DNA of 40,595 nt from Hondaea fermentalgiana (taxonomy: Eukaryota > Sar > Bigyra > Thraustochytrida > Thraustochytriidae): assembly GCA_014084085.1 (NCBI GenBank), contig NPFB01000022.1, forward strand, positions 374,207 to 414,801, written 5' to 3'. Under the pieces are notes generated by a model. It was not told where the DNA came from and ran no database searches. It saw only the letters and a list, made by a program, of their open reading frames with translations. Shown one piece after another: positions 28,942 to 37,467 of the stretch. How positions within the stretch are numbered: the stretch's first letter is position 1; every line of letters begins with the position of its first letter. A program made the position numbers and the translations under genes.

Positions 28942-28999
28942 GAGCAGCAGCGGCAGCAGCAGCAGCGGCAGCAGCAGCACTGCAGCAGCATCAGCAGCG
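28942..28999. repeat. CAG-type trinucleotide repeat
   Basis: Imperfect CAG/CGG triplets (with GCATCAG breaks). No ORF is supported around it. Confidence 0.9.
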
Positions 29000-30178
29000 C
29001 GGTGCGCTTGCTTGGCCTGGCCTGGCCTTGCTTGGCTTGGCATTGCGCCGGTTGTAAAGAAGCGGGTGGTGATTTCGCGAGTGGCTCTCGAGAAGTGAGC
29101 GCCGCGCGCGCTGCGCCTGCACACAGTGTCGGGAAAAGCGAAAGCAGCCTGCGGGCTGCGGGTCCTCAGCCACGCGCCGGCCCTGCTTCGCAGACTTACA
29201 CTGTGGCCGCCGCTGCCGCTGCCTTCTCTGCAAGCCAGAATGAAGCTTGGCTGCGGATCGGCGCGACAGAAATGTAGTACTAGATGCTATTGAGTACTGC
29301 GCAGCGGTGCACGGCTGCTTCGGGAGCGGGGCAAAATTATGGCTGCATTGTAAAATGGAGACTTTGATCGGGCGGGCGGTCCCCAGAGTCAGAACGAGGC
29401 AAGGAAGGTCCTGCTTGCCATGACACGGGCACGTACGTTTACGCGCATGCAGTCATGGTTAGAGAACATTCATGATGCGATAGACGCTCGCACCATTTTT
29501 TTTGCGAAACCCGACCAAAGCTTCGCTGGCGTCGATCTCGTATGACTGTCAACGTCTGCTTGCCGTCTCCAAGGTCGAGTAGCCTGACATCAAAGAGAAT
29601 CAAGCAAGCACGCTCGCTTCTAATAACAAGGTCTGTCTCCGTCTTCAATCCTTGTCTTCAGAATGCTCCACCTGCTTGGGGACAGTTTTCACAGTCGCCT
29701 CGCTTCCCGACTCACAGCAGGAACGATCTACAGCCACCTCGTCCTCGACCTCGCGCTGCGGCCATAGCTGCCCGCGGCAGGCAGCGCCCCTCGAGGTCTC
29801 AGGTCTCCTCGTCGACGCCGAAGCCGGTCTCGAGGAACGAGCTGAGAGCAGGAGCCAGCGAGCGGAGTTCCTCGTCTCCATCTCGCGGTCTGCGCGTGGA
29901 CAGACAGACCGACAGACAGTCAAACAAACCTGCTCGGCAGCTTCGTCTCCGCCGGGGCCGCGTCGCGCGTCTTCGCATCGCGTGGAGCCGCGAGGAGCCG
30001 CGTCGCGTGGAGTCCGCGCGGGCAGAGCCGGGACGCGGCGTCCTGGGAACTCGCTATCTTGGGCTCGATCGGCGGCCGGCAAAAGCGGAATAGCAGAGAC
30101 TCGCGAGCCCAGCGAGGCGACGGAGCGCGCGGACGCGGCGAGCGCGGCAGGAGAAGCGGGGGGGAGAAGGAGGCAGCT

Positions 30179-30202
30179 GCGCGGCGGCGGCGGCGGCGGC
30201 GC
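30179..30202. repeat. CGG trinucleotide repeat before the RhoGEF ATG
   Basis: About eight GCG/CGG triplets end right at the initiator context GCGATGG. In a leader such a run would be strongly structured. Confidence 0.9.
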
Positions 30203-30203
30203 G

Positions 30204-32207
30204 ATGGCGGCCTCGCGGTACGGCGCGGACCTCTCGCAGGCGCGCGGCATCGATGTGCGGGAGCAGATCAACCAGGGGTTCGTGCGGTCGGAGCTTGGCA
30301 CCGTCGCCGACGACAAGGCCTCGCGCATATACGAGGCGCCCGAGATCAGCCCGCCTCTGCTGGAGCGACACGCCACCACCGCGGTCAACAACTATCTGGC
30401 GGCCATCTCGTGCTTCCTGCGCGCCGTACCCACCGTCAAGGATACGCGCAGCAAAAAGCTTCTCCGTGAGCATGTGAACCGGCTGCTTCGCCGCCTTGAA
30501 GGCATGCGCGCGCTCGTCAAGGAGGCGCAGCGCCTGCACGCACTCAACGGCGGCGAGCCCGTGCGTTTGGCCCCGCATGAAAAGATTAACTATCTTCCCG
30601 GGGCCGACTTTGATCCAAGCCGCTATCGCTCCGAGTTCGACGATGAACTCGCCGCGGCCTTCGACGAGCTCACAGAAGAGGAGACAGAACCCCCACTCCG
30701 GCCCGAGCCGGAGCCCATCGACGCCTCCAACATGTACGCTGTTGGTGCCGATGTCCAGGTTTTTGACCCAGACTCGCGGCGCTGGCAAGACGCCGTAGTC
30801 TCTGGGCACGATGCCACGCAAAAATACCGGGTTCGCTTCGCAGATGGTGTAGAGGAGCACAATGTCGACGCGTCTCGCGTGCGTGCGCCGCGCCCCCCGT
30901 CGCCTTCGCCGCCCCCTTCAACGTCCTCTGGCTTTGACCTGTCAGATCTCCCGGAGGCCGAGATCCCGCGCTTCGAGGTCATGTCCGAAATCATCGAGTC
31001 GGAACGCACCTACGTTCTTGACCTGGATAACCTCGTGCAATTCTACGTCAAGGCGCTGCAGAACCCGGCGCACTGGGGCGGCCAGAAGCAGCAGAGCGAG
31101 ACGTGGTTCTCGCAAAAGACGCTCAACGAGCAAGAGGCCAAGGAAATCTTTTGCAACATTACAGACATTGCGGCCATGAACAGCGAGTTCCTGGGCGAGC
31201 TCGAAACTGCATTCTCGCACATTCAAGTGGATCAAAGTCTTGCGACTGTCTTTGTTCAATACGCTCCACGGTTTGAGCTGTATACAGAGTTTGTCGTCGG
31301 CTTTCAAGAGGCTCAGGAAACAATCGAAAAGATGCGCAAGGAGCGCATGGGTTTTCGCAGTGCTGATGAGGCCGCGGAACGCGCCTCCGTGGCTCCGCTC
31401 AAGACCCTCATGCGTCGTCCTGTTGATCGAATCAAAGAGTACACGGAACTGCTCCGTAAGCTGCAGGAACGCACCGATCCGAGCCACCCTTCAACCAGTG
31501 ACATTATGGCTGCACTCGACATTTTCCAGCGCGTTGAAGCGTACATGAATCGCGCTCTCGATATGCGGGCCAATCAAAAGCATGTCAGGGAGATTGAGGG
31601 CACGTTTCAGCCCCGGCTTGGTCTTGCGCACCCGAAACGAGTCTGGCTTTATGACGGGAAATTGGAACGCATGGAGAAAAAAGGACCCAAAAAGTGGAAG
31701 TTTTGGCTTTTCAACGACATCATCATTTGTGGCCGTGAATCAGAGTGGCTCGCTCGTGGATATTACCGTCACGAAGGCACCCTGCAGCTGCGTTCCTTCG
31801 GCAGCGACCCTAATTATGGGCCTTTGGCCATTTCTGTCCGAGGCAAAGACGGTGACGTCTGGGTTCTCCTTTGTCCAGATCATATCGCCAAGACCGAATG
31901 GCTTGCAAAGTTTGCGCTTTGTCCGGGTGTCTTTAATCAGGACCAGCGTCGTGTCCAGAATGGCGAGCCTGTTCTTCACAATCGTAATGGGCCGATTCTG
32001 GCGGTCGGCACAAGGTCACATCAGCAACAGCATCAACAGCAACAGCGACAACAACAAGCGCCACCCCCACCACCCCCGCCACCACCTCCTCGTGCACGTG
32101 ATACGCTACCACCCGGATGGGTCCAGCTAACAGATCCTGAATCGGGAAAGATGTACTACTTTAACGAGTCGCTTTCGAAAACGCAATGGGAGAAACCTAC
32201 TCAGTGA
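30204..32207 (+). CDS. RhoGEF: MIT-like, Tudor-like, DH, PH and WW domains
   Basis: 667 aa; ATG 30204 follows a CGG run and is the first ATG of the frame. Residues about 56-112 are a three-helix segment like a MIT domain. Residues 176-227 (YAVGADVQVFDPDSRRWQDAVV, then KYRVRFADGVEEHN) look like a Tudor/Agenet-type barrel. The DH (RhoGEF) domain spans about 253-460: EVMSEIIESERTYVLDL starts conserved region 1, and LMRRPVDRIKEYTELLRKL (402-420) is conserved region 3. The PH domain follows (about 466-575; GKLERM, WLFNDIIIC). After a Gln-rich and a Pro-rich tract (605-629), a WW domain ends the protein: LPPGW at 635-639, YYF, W662 and P665. It should activate a Rho/Rac GTPase, with the WW binding proline-rich partners. 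Confidence 0.92.
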   Translation: MAASRYGADLSQARGIDVREQINQGFVRSELGTVADDKASRIYEAPEISPPLLERHATTAVNNYLAAISCFLRAVPTVKDTRSKKLLREHVNRLLRRLEGMRALVKEAQRLHALNGGEPVRLAPHEKINYLPGADFDPSRYRSEFDDELAAAFDELTEEETEPPLRPEPEPIDASNMYAVGADVQVFDPDSRRWQDAVVSGHDATQKYRVRFADGVEEHNVDASRVRAPRPPSPSPPPSTSSGFDLSDLPEAEIPRFEVMSEIIESERTYVLDLDNLVQFYVKALQNPAHWGGQKQQSETWFSQKTLNEQEAKEIFCNITDIAAMNSEFLGELETAFSHIQVDQSLATVFVQYAPRFELYTEFVVGFQEAQETIEKMRKERMGFRSADEAAERASVAPLKTLMRRPVDRIKEYTELLRKLQERTDPSHPSTSDIMAALDIFQRVEAYMNRALDMRANQKHVREIEGTFQPRLGLAHPKRVWLYDGKLERMEKKGPKKWKFWLFNDIIICGRESEWLARGYYRHEGTLQLRSFGSDPNYGPLAISVRGKDGDVWVLLCPDHIAKTEWLAKFALCPGVFNQDQRRVQNGEPVLHNRNGPILAVGTRSHQQQHQQQQRQQQAPPPPPPPPPPRARDTLPPGWVQLTDPESGKMYYFNESLSKTQWEKPTQ

Positions 32208-32447
32208 CAATCATGACAACCGTAATTTTCTTCTTCGGCCCTCTTTCTTGTTGTTTCTTCCCTCATTTGTTTCGTTAGGTATGGTCTTCTCGGCATCGAG
32301 CGATCACGTGGGGAAGACGAAAATGTACTTGCCTTTTTCCTCCAGCGAGCAAATAAGCAAGCAAAAAAGAAAGAAAAGAAGAAGATCAGGCTGTAGGCCT
32401 ATGGCAGGTGAAGAATCTTGAAATGAACCGTGTCATGCCAAGCATAC

Positions 32448-33554
32448 TCACGCTTCAGCTGCCTCGCTTGTCGACTTGGAAACAGTTCTTGCGGTCGTAA
32501 GCACGGAGTTCCCGGTCGCACTTGTTGGGCTTGTTGGACCAACTTTTCGAGATCCAGCATTGCTCAGATTCGACGGTACATTCTTTCGGACTAGGCGCTT
32601 TTTGACAATTCGCGGAGTTAATTTCTTCAGCGCGAGACTTGTCAAAACCGCATTGAAGGTGTGCAATATTACGTAAAAGGTTGACCAACTCCATAACCAA
32701 GGTACAATCATGGCCGGGACGGTCGTCATCAAACTTTGGAGAGCAATCGCGCGTGTGAGTCGCGGAGCGCGCTCGAAAGTCGATTTTAATTTCTTCAGCT
32801 CATCGCTGCTTGCCTTGGGCAGCGACGCACACGAAAGCTGTTCGCTAATGGTATTTACCATCAGTTTTGTGACCCGATCTCCAAATGCAGTCATGACGCA
32901 AATAACGATACTCAAGATCGAATAGTAGACTATAATCCATGCTGGTCTCCACCAGATGTGATAAGTTACACCCGTGCCCACTGTCATGCACAGGGCTAGA
33001 AAAATGAGCATGCGTCTTCCCCCAACTCGCATTTCTACAAATCGAGTCATCATGTGCGCCGTCCTGAGATGATCAAGAGCTATTGCATTTTCGGCACCAA
33101 TCATAAGTCTCTCAAAGACATATATCCAGAATGTCATGCCCACGGTGTAGGTAAACACCGTATATGGAATGTCCTCCAAGTACGTGATGTTTTCAACGCC
33201 TTTAAATTCTAGTCTTGCGAATCCACCGAGCAAAGAAAAGTCGCAAATGGCGCCGAGAAGCATACAGCGTCGATACTCGGATGCTTTGACACGATTTTGT
33301 GCATTCTTTAGCCTTGAAAAATAATTCTTCTTTTTCAAAGTGATGAACAGTACAATGACATTCACGACAGCGAAAAAAAGGCCCCCCTTTTGCACAAGAT
33401 GGATGGCAATATTCGGCACAGCACAGTCGAGGCCATAGTCCTTAAACATGTGATGTGAGAGCGAAAAGCTCTCACGGCACACGCAGACGCCAAGCGTCAC
33501 ATTACACTCTCCCCCGAACGAACACGCAGTGAACGGCCAGTGTGCTTCACACAT
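32448..33554 (-). CDS. EGF-like + seven-transmembrane protein, copy 1
   Basis: 368 aa from MCEAHWPF (ATG 33554; the frame upstream starts only at TTG). The N-terminal ~45 residues hold six cysteines in an EGF-like array with GGECN and CVC. Hydrophobic helices follow, compatible with seven membrane spans. A shared signature KKKNYFSRL follows the first span and FARL the second. The C-terminal tail is cytoplasmic-type, Ser/Thr/Lys-rich. It is the most diverged of the three tandem copies. No known receptor family is recognised; a receptor or sensor role is inferred from topology. There is no signal peptide before the EGF-like part, so either the first helix acts as signal anchor or an upstream exon is missing. 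Its base composition is less GC-rich than the flanking genes. Confidence 0.82.
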   Translation of the reverse strand: MCEAHWPFTACSFGGECNVTLGVCVCRESFSLSHHMFKDYGLDCAVPNIAIHLVQKGGLFFAVVNVIVLFITLKKKNYFSRLKNAQNRVKASEYRRCMLLGAICDFSLLGGFARLEFKGVENITYLEDIPYTVFTYTVGMTFWIYVFERLMIGAENAIALDHLRTAHMMTRFVEMRVGGRRMLIFLALCMTVGTGVTYHIWWRPAWIIVYYSILSIVICVMTAFGDRVTKLMVNTISEQLSCASLPKASSDELKKLKSTFERAPRLTRAIALQSLMTTVPAMIVPWLWSWSTFYVILHTFNAVLTSLALKKLTPRIVKKRLVRKNVPSNLSNAGSRKVGPTSPTSATGNSVLTTARTVSKSTSEAAEA

Positions 33555-34361
33555 CGTCCGCAATTTGTGTCGCGCCAAAGTCTTGCCGGCGCCTCTGCGC
33601 GTCCTGCAATAACAGAATTGAATCCAGACTACTTGGCTCGGTAAAGAAAGGCTGGTTGGTTTGGCTGCATAGCCAACAAAGTCTCACTTTATTAGGGCTC
33701 AAGATAGATTGGCAGTGGCAGTCGTCTTGCAAGTAAACGGCCTGAAAGGCAGGTGCCCACGTCACTCGAGCACACTCGTAGTGGCCGGGCCACACAGACC
33801 GAAACCTCGTTTCTTGGAAGGCAAGTCAGCGGTCCTCAACAGCCGCGGCCACGGCCGCGCCGGCATACTGGTAGGAGGTGGCCGTGGCCCCGCTATGGTC
33901 ATTCAACGGATACAAAAAAGACTCTAAAACTTCAACGACTTTCTTTCTACAAGTTCACTTGTTGACAAGATGAGAAATGGGTCCGCGCGGGGTCTTTGCA
34001 AAGGGAGCATGGCCAGGGTGAGTGAGTATCAAGAGATGTCTCCACAGTGAAGGAAGCCACGCAAAGTCCCGTAGCTTGGCCTTGATTTGTTACCACTTAG
34101 GAGCAGGCAGACGCACCTGACGTCCAATGGACCAAAATCCCAAACGTATCTTTGGTTCAAGCGCATGACATAAATAGACGAGCTCGATTAAGGAAACATG
34201 TACTCACATTCCCAAGAAAGCAAAGGTGGTGAATCGCAACCGCGTGCAATAAGCTCTGTCACCCGCCATGTTCTAGCGGGAAAAAGTAAGGCATGATTCG
34301 CACTCTACAAAGACCAAAGACTTGAAACAATGTTGTAGCTTACAAGATGTCTGTCCGTCTC
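33555..34361. promoter_or_regulatory. intergenic region between 7TM copies 1 and 2
   Basis: 807 bases without a supported gene. It contains a perfect 10-bp inverted repeat, GGCCACGGCC (33847-33856) and GGCCGTGGCC (33880-33889), in an otherwise unremarkable stretch. This must include the promoter of copy 1. Confidence 0.5.
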
Positions 34362-35501
34362 TTACTCTTTGGCTTCATCCGCAATCTGGTCGCTGGAGCT
34401 TGCGTTTGATCCATGATCTGAAACGACACAAGCAGGTGCTCTCTTCTGATTGGGACCTTCGCTCGACAATACAGGGGAAGACAATGCTCGTATGCTGTGA
34501 CCAGAAACTTGGTTTTTGCGCGAAGGCTTGAGCAGTACTCTTGGAAGAAGATGTTGCACATAGATGTTGAAGCACACACCGCCGTTGCAAGCATACAATG
34601 CATGCACAGTAGTCCAGGCCTGCGTCCATGGCCATGCAAAGAATAACAGTGTAAACACAAGAGCGCTAAATACAGCATGTTGGCAGGCGCCAATGAAACG
34701 GATATTGTTTCTTCGGAGCTTTGTGAGTTTTACTCGCTGATGCTCAAAGGAGGAATGGACGTCTCCGACGCTCGCACCTAACTCTACGTCCAGCGACTTA
34801 ACTAGACAGCGTGCAATCGTTATTCCAATGTAGCTGGCGTCCACGGTGATCACTGCAAAGAAGGCCATGTTGAATTGCACTCCTACGATGGTGCCTCCAA
34901 GTTTGTGCGCGATTGGTGTCCCAATACCAAGCACGAGCGTCAGCACGACCATAATGTGCCATCCGCGAGTTCTTGCCCACATGAGATTTTGTTCAATGTC
35001 TTCTGAAGCAAGCGCGCTTAGCCGGACTACGTTGGCTGCATGGATCAAGTAGAAGTCAAGCAGATAAAGCCAAAAAACAACCCCCGCCGCCTGATAAAGC
35101 ATCGTCAAGTAGATGTCCGTCATAAACGACCTCTTGTCGTGTGGCACAGCGCTCCTCAAGCGTGCAAAGAAAAGAAGATAGACAATGCTGGACCCCAGTG
35201 TGCCGGCAGCGCATTGCTGGTATCGGCGCGCTAGCGCAGGGCTTCGCGTATCTTTGAGACGAGCAAAATAATTCTTTGACTTGGTTGTCCAGCATATTAA
35301 CACGATACTTGATGCGGACATAATCAAGCCGAGATTTACAGCAACATCGAACAGCTTGTCCGGAACCACGCAGTCGAATTCATCAAGGTCGAACAAGCGC
35401 GAGCTGCGCCCGTACCCCTCGTTGCAGACGCATACTCCTAGCGTCTCGTTGCACTGGCCTCCGTATGAGCAGGCGTCGAAGGGCCAATGCGCCTCGCACA
35501 T
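34362..35501 (-). CDS. EGF-like + seven-transmembrane protein, copy 2
   Basis: 379 aa from MCEAHWPF (ATG 35501; the longer frame opens only at a TTG). Cysteines 2, 11, 17, 24, 26 and 44 make an EGF-like module with CSYGGQC and CVCNEGY. Seven hydrophobic spans fall at about residues 50-71, 97-114, 130-153, 181-200, 206-230, 275-292 and 297-319. KSKNYFARL follows span 1, FARLRS follows span 2, and FWLYLLDFYLI closes span 3. The tail from about 320 is basic then Ser-rich. The odd spans and extracellular EGF-like end fit a receptor topology, but no GPCR family motif such as DRY or NPxxY is seen. Copies 2 and 3 are much closer to each other than to copy 1. Confidence 0.84.
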   Translation of the reverse strand: MCEAHWPFDACSYGGQCNETLGVCVCNEGYGRSSRLFDLDEFDCVVPDKLFDVAVNLGLIMSASSIVLICWTTKSKNYFARLKDTRSPALARRYQQCAAGTLGSSIVYLLFFARLRSAVPHDKRSFMTDIYLTMLYQAAGVVFWLYLLDFYLIHAANVVRLSALASEDIEQNLMWARTRGWHIMVVLTLVLGIGTPIAHKLGGTIVGVQFNMAFFAVITVDASYIGITIARCLVKSLDVELGASVGDVHSSFEHQRVKLTKLRRNNIRFIGACQHAVFSALVFTLLFFAWPWTQAWTTVHALYACNGGVCFNIYVQHLLPRVLLKPSRKNQVSGHSIRALSSPVLSSEGPNQKRAPACVVSDHGSNASSSDQIADEAKE

Positions 35502-35795
35502 GGCGTCTGTCTCATGCCTTTCGCAAATGAGGTTTGGACCAGTCCGCAACAAGGTTCAATGCTCTCTGGCTTCGCAATAAACTGCAAACAAAGCGGATGC
35601 ACGCTTTAGTTAACCACGTAGCTCTACGCTACATGTTGATGCCGTGTGAGGCATGGCACTGAATTGTACTGCACAGTGACTGTTGAGTAATTCAAGAATC
35701 AACGGCTCTGCATTTTTTGCACTCTCTTTGTTTTTTCCATGCGTCCAAGGAATTTTCTTTTTTTCGCCCATCATGCATGACACACTTGCTTTTCG
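35502..35795. promoter_or_regulatory. short intergenic region between 7TM copies 2 and 3
   Basis: 294 bases, AT-richer than average, with no ORF of note. It must contain the promoter of copy 2 and the 3' flank of copy 3. Confidence 0.5.
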
Positions 35796-36926
35796 TTATT
35801 TATCAGAAACGTGAGAGTCGGAGCTCGCAGCCAGCTCTTGATTGGAAGCAGCAGAAGCAATGGCCTCATGATCGAGTCCTTTACTTGCTAATACGGTAGT
35901 TGATGCAATTCTTGACCAATGAATAAACACTTTACGTTTGCGCGATGATTTGAGCATGGCTCTCGGCAATAGGCGCTGTGTAATGATGTTAAAGCATGCG
36001 CCATTAACGCACGCCTGTAAGACGTGAGCAGAAGCAAAGCCTTGCATCCACGGCCAAACCAGAAATAGTAGAGCGAACAAGGTTGCACCAACGGTCGCAT
36101 GCTTACAAGTCTTTATAAATTTGACGTGACTTTTTCGCAGTTTAACGAGTTTGACTCGCTGGTTCCCAATTGAAGAGCGAGAGTCTCCGGTGGTCAAATT
36201 TAAGTCTACGTCAAGACATTTGATAAGGCAGTGTGATGTGGAAATACCAATGTAGCTCCCATTCAAGGTGATCGCTGCCAAAACAATCAAGTTGAACTGT
36301 ACACCCGGAATTGCGCCAATGACGGTGTAAATGACCGGCGTCCCCAATCCGAGCACGAGTGTCAGAAAGACCATAATGTACCAACCATGCGTCTCGGCCC
36401 ATTTCAGCTTTCGATCCGTGTTTTCTGCGTTAATGACTATGCCAAGACGAATCACGTTCCTTGCACTGATCAGATAAAAATCCAGCAAATAGAGCCAAAA
36501 TGTTAGAGATGAGACCTGTAGAAGCACCGTCAAGTATATGTCTGTCATGTATGATGTTCCTCCGACTGGCACAGGGCTCCTAAGTCGTGCAAAGGTGAGA
36601 AAAAAAGAGACATCCGATAATAGAGCGCCAACAGCGCATCGTTGGTACCTGCGCGTTTGAGCTGAAGTTTGCGTTTCACTGAGACGGACGAAATAATTTT
36701 TTGACTTCACTGTCCAGCAAAGCACGACAATACTTGCTGCAGATGCAAGCATGCCGAGGTGGACTTGAATGTCAACGAGTATGTCTGGTGTCACGCAGTC
36801 GAATTCGTCAAGGTCGAACAAGCGCGAGCTGCGCCGATACCCCTCGTTGCAGACGCATACTCCTAGCGTCTCGTTACACTGGCCTCCGTACGAGCAGGCG
36901 TCGAAGGGCCAATGCGCCTCGCACAT
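35796..36926 (-). CDS. EGF-like + seven-transmembrane protein, copy 3
   Basis: 376 aa, ATG 36926. The EGF-like module differs from that of copy 2 by a single residue over the first 44 (Arg31 instead of Gly31). The same six cysteines, KSKNYFVRL and FARLRS signatures and seven hydrophobic spans are present, with TMs clearly diverged from copy 2. Immediately upstream the minus-strand sequence reads GAGCAAACAG before CCATG, and an in-frame TGA lies five codons upstream of that ATG. The ATG is thus either the true start, or the AG is the acceptor of an intron joining a signal-peptide exon that I cannot identify. No function is known to me; a surface receptor or sensor is inferred. Confidence 0.84.
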   Translation of the reverse strand: MCEAHWPFDACSYGGQCNETLGVCVCNEGYRRSSRLFDLDEFDCVTPDILVDIQVHLGMLASAASIVVLCWTVKSKNYFVRLSETQTSAQTRRYQRCAVGALLSDVSFFLTFARLRSPVPVGGTSYMTDIYLTVLLQVSSLTFWLYLLDFYLISARNVIRLGIVINAENTDRKLKWAETHGWYIMVFLTLVLGLGTPVIYTVIGAIPGVQFNLIVLAAITLNGSYIGISTSHCLIKCLDVDLNLTTGDSRSSIGNQRVKLVKLRKSHVKFIKTCKHATVGATLFALLFLVWPWMQGFASAHVLQACVNGACFNIITQRLLPRAMLKSSRKRKVFIHWSRIASTTVLASKGLDHEAIASAASNQELAASSDSHVSDK

Positions 36927-37367
36927 GGCTGTTTGCTCATGTCATGCGCAGGAGTTCCCTTCTTCGTTTTTGGATCTGGGGCAAATGCTTCGCAAACCAG
37001 GGACCTCCATAACGTACTCTGGTTACCTTTCGGAAGTTGTGCCTCACCTGGGGCAGGCCGGATACGCCTCCGCATCGCCGATGACCCGAGCCGCTCATTC
37101 TCAGTCAACGGCTACTTCATGGAGAAAAAAGCGCCTTTGGCGAATCATTCATTGAGACAGGAAGCCAAGGGAGACTCAATCTAGCAGTCGACCTTTGGCG
37201 GGAAGGGGAGTCTCGGCTGCGCGCTGCTGCTGAGCTTTCTCGTGGTTCGCGTTGGTTGGTTGACTTTCTCTTAGAGATTTGATCGAAAAATCTCGCTTCA
37301 ACATTAGCAAACAAAGCCTCTCTGGATAACAAATCCAGAGAGGCAAAATCCGATCTCGGCGCACACA
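36927..37367. promoter_or_regulatory. divergent region 7TM copy 3 / VIM-protein gene
   Basis: 441 bases with no gene. The final part is the probable leader of the VIM-protein mRNA and contains a perfect hairpin at 37316-37344. Confidence 0.5.
37316..37344 (+). promoter_or_regulatory. 12-bp perfect leader hairpin
   Basis: GCCTCTCTGGAT, the loop AACAA, and ATCCAGAGAGGC pair without mismatch. The stem ends 23 bases before the ATG at 37368. If transcribed, it would form a stable 5' UTR stem-loop that could hinder scanning or bind a protein. Confidence 0.7.
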
Positions 37368-37432
37368 ATGGGCAGCTGCTGCGCGGTCCTGCGCGGGTCG
37401 TCGGTAGACCCGACGCAGCATCGGCAGCGAGG

Positions 37433-37467
<35 letters not shown>

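Larger units (their letters stand above)
28153..30203. promoter_or_regulatory. 2-kb divergent intergenic region
   Basis: This region lies between the glutaredoxin-like gene and the DH/PH gene. It contains three perfect tandem CACGTG units (28840-28857), a CTCGA run (28872-28912), a CAG run (28942-28999) and a CGG run (30179-30202). Long open frames reading through it are compositionally random. The frame of the DH/PH protein stays open back to 29652 but has no ATG. Confidence 0.5.

Noticed and set aside
28291..29277. 328-codon plus-strand ORF in the 2-kb intergenic region
   Set aside because: Composition follows local microsatellites (CTCGA, CAG) and no domain is visible.
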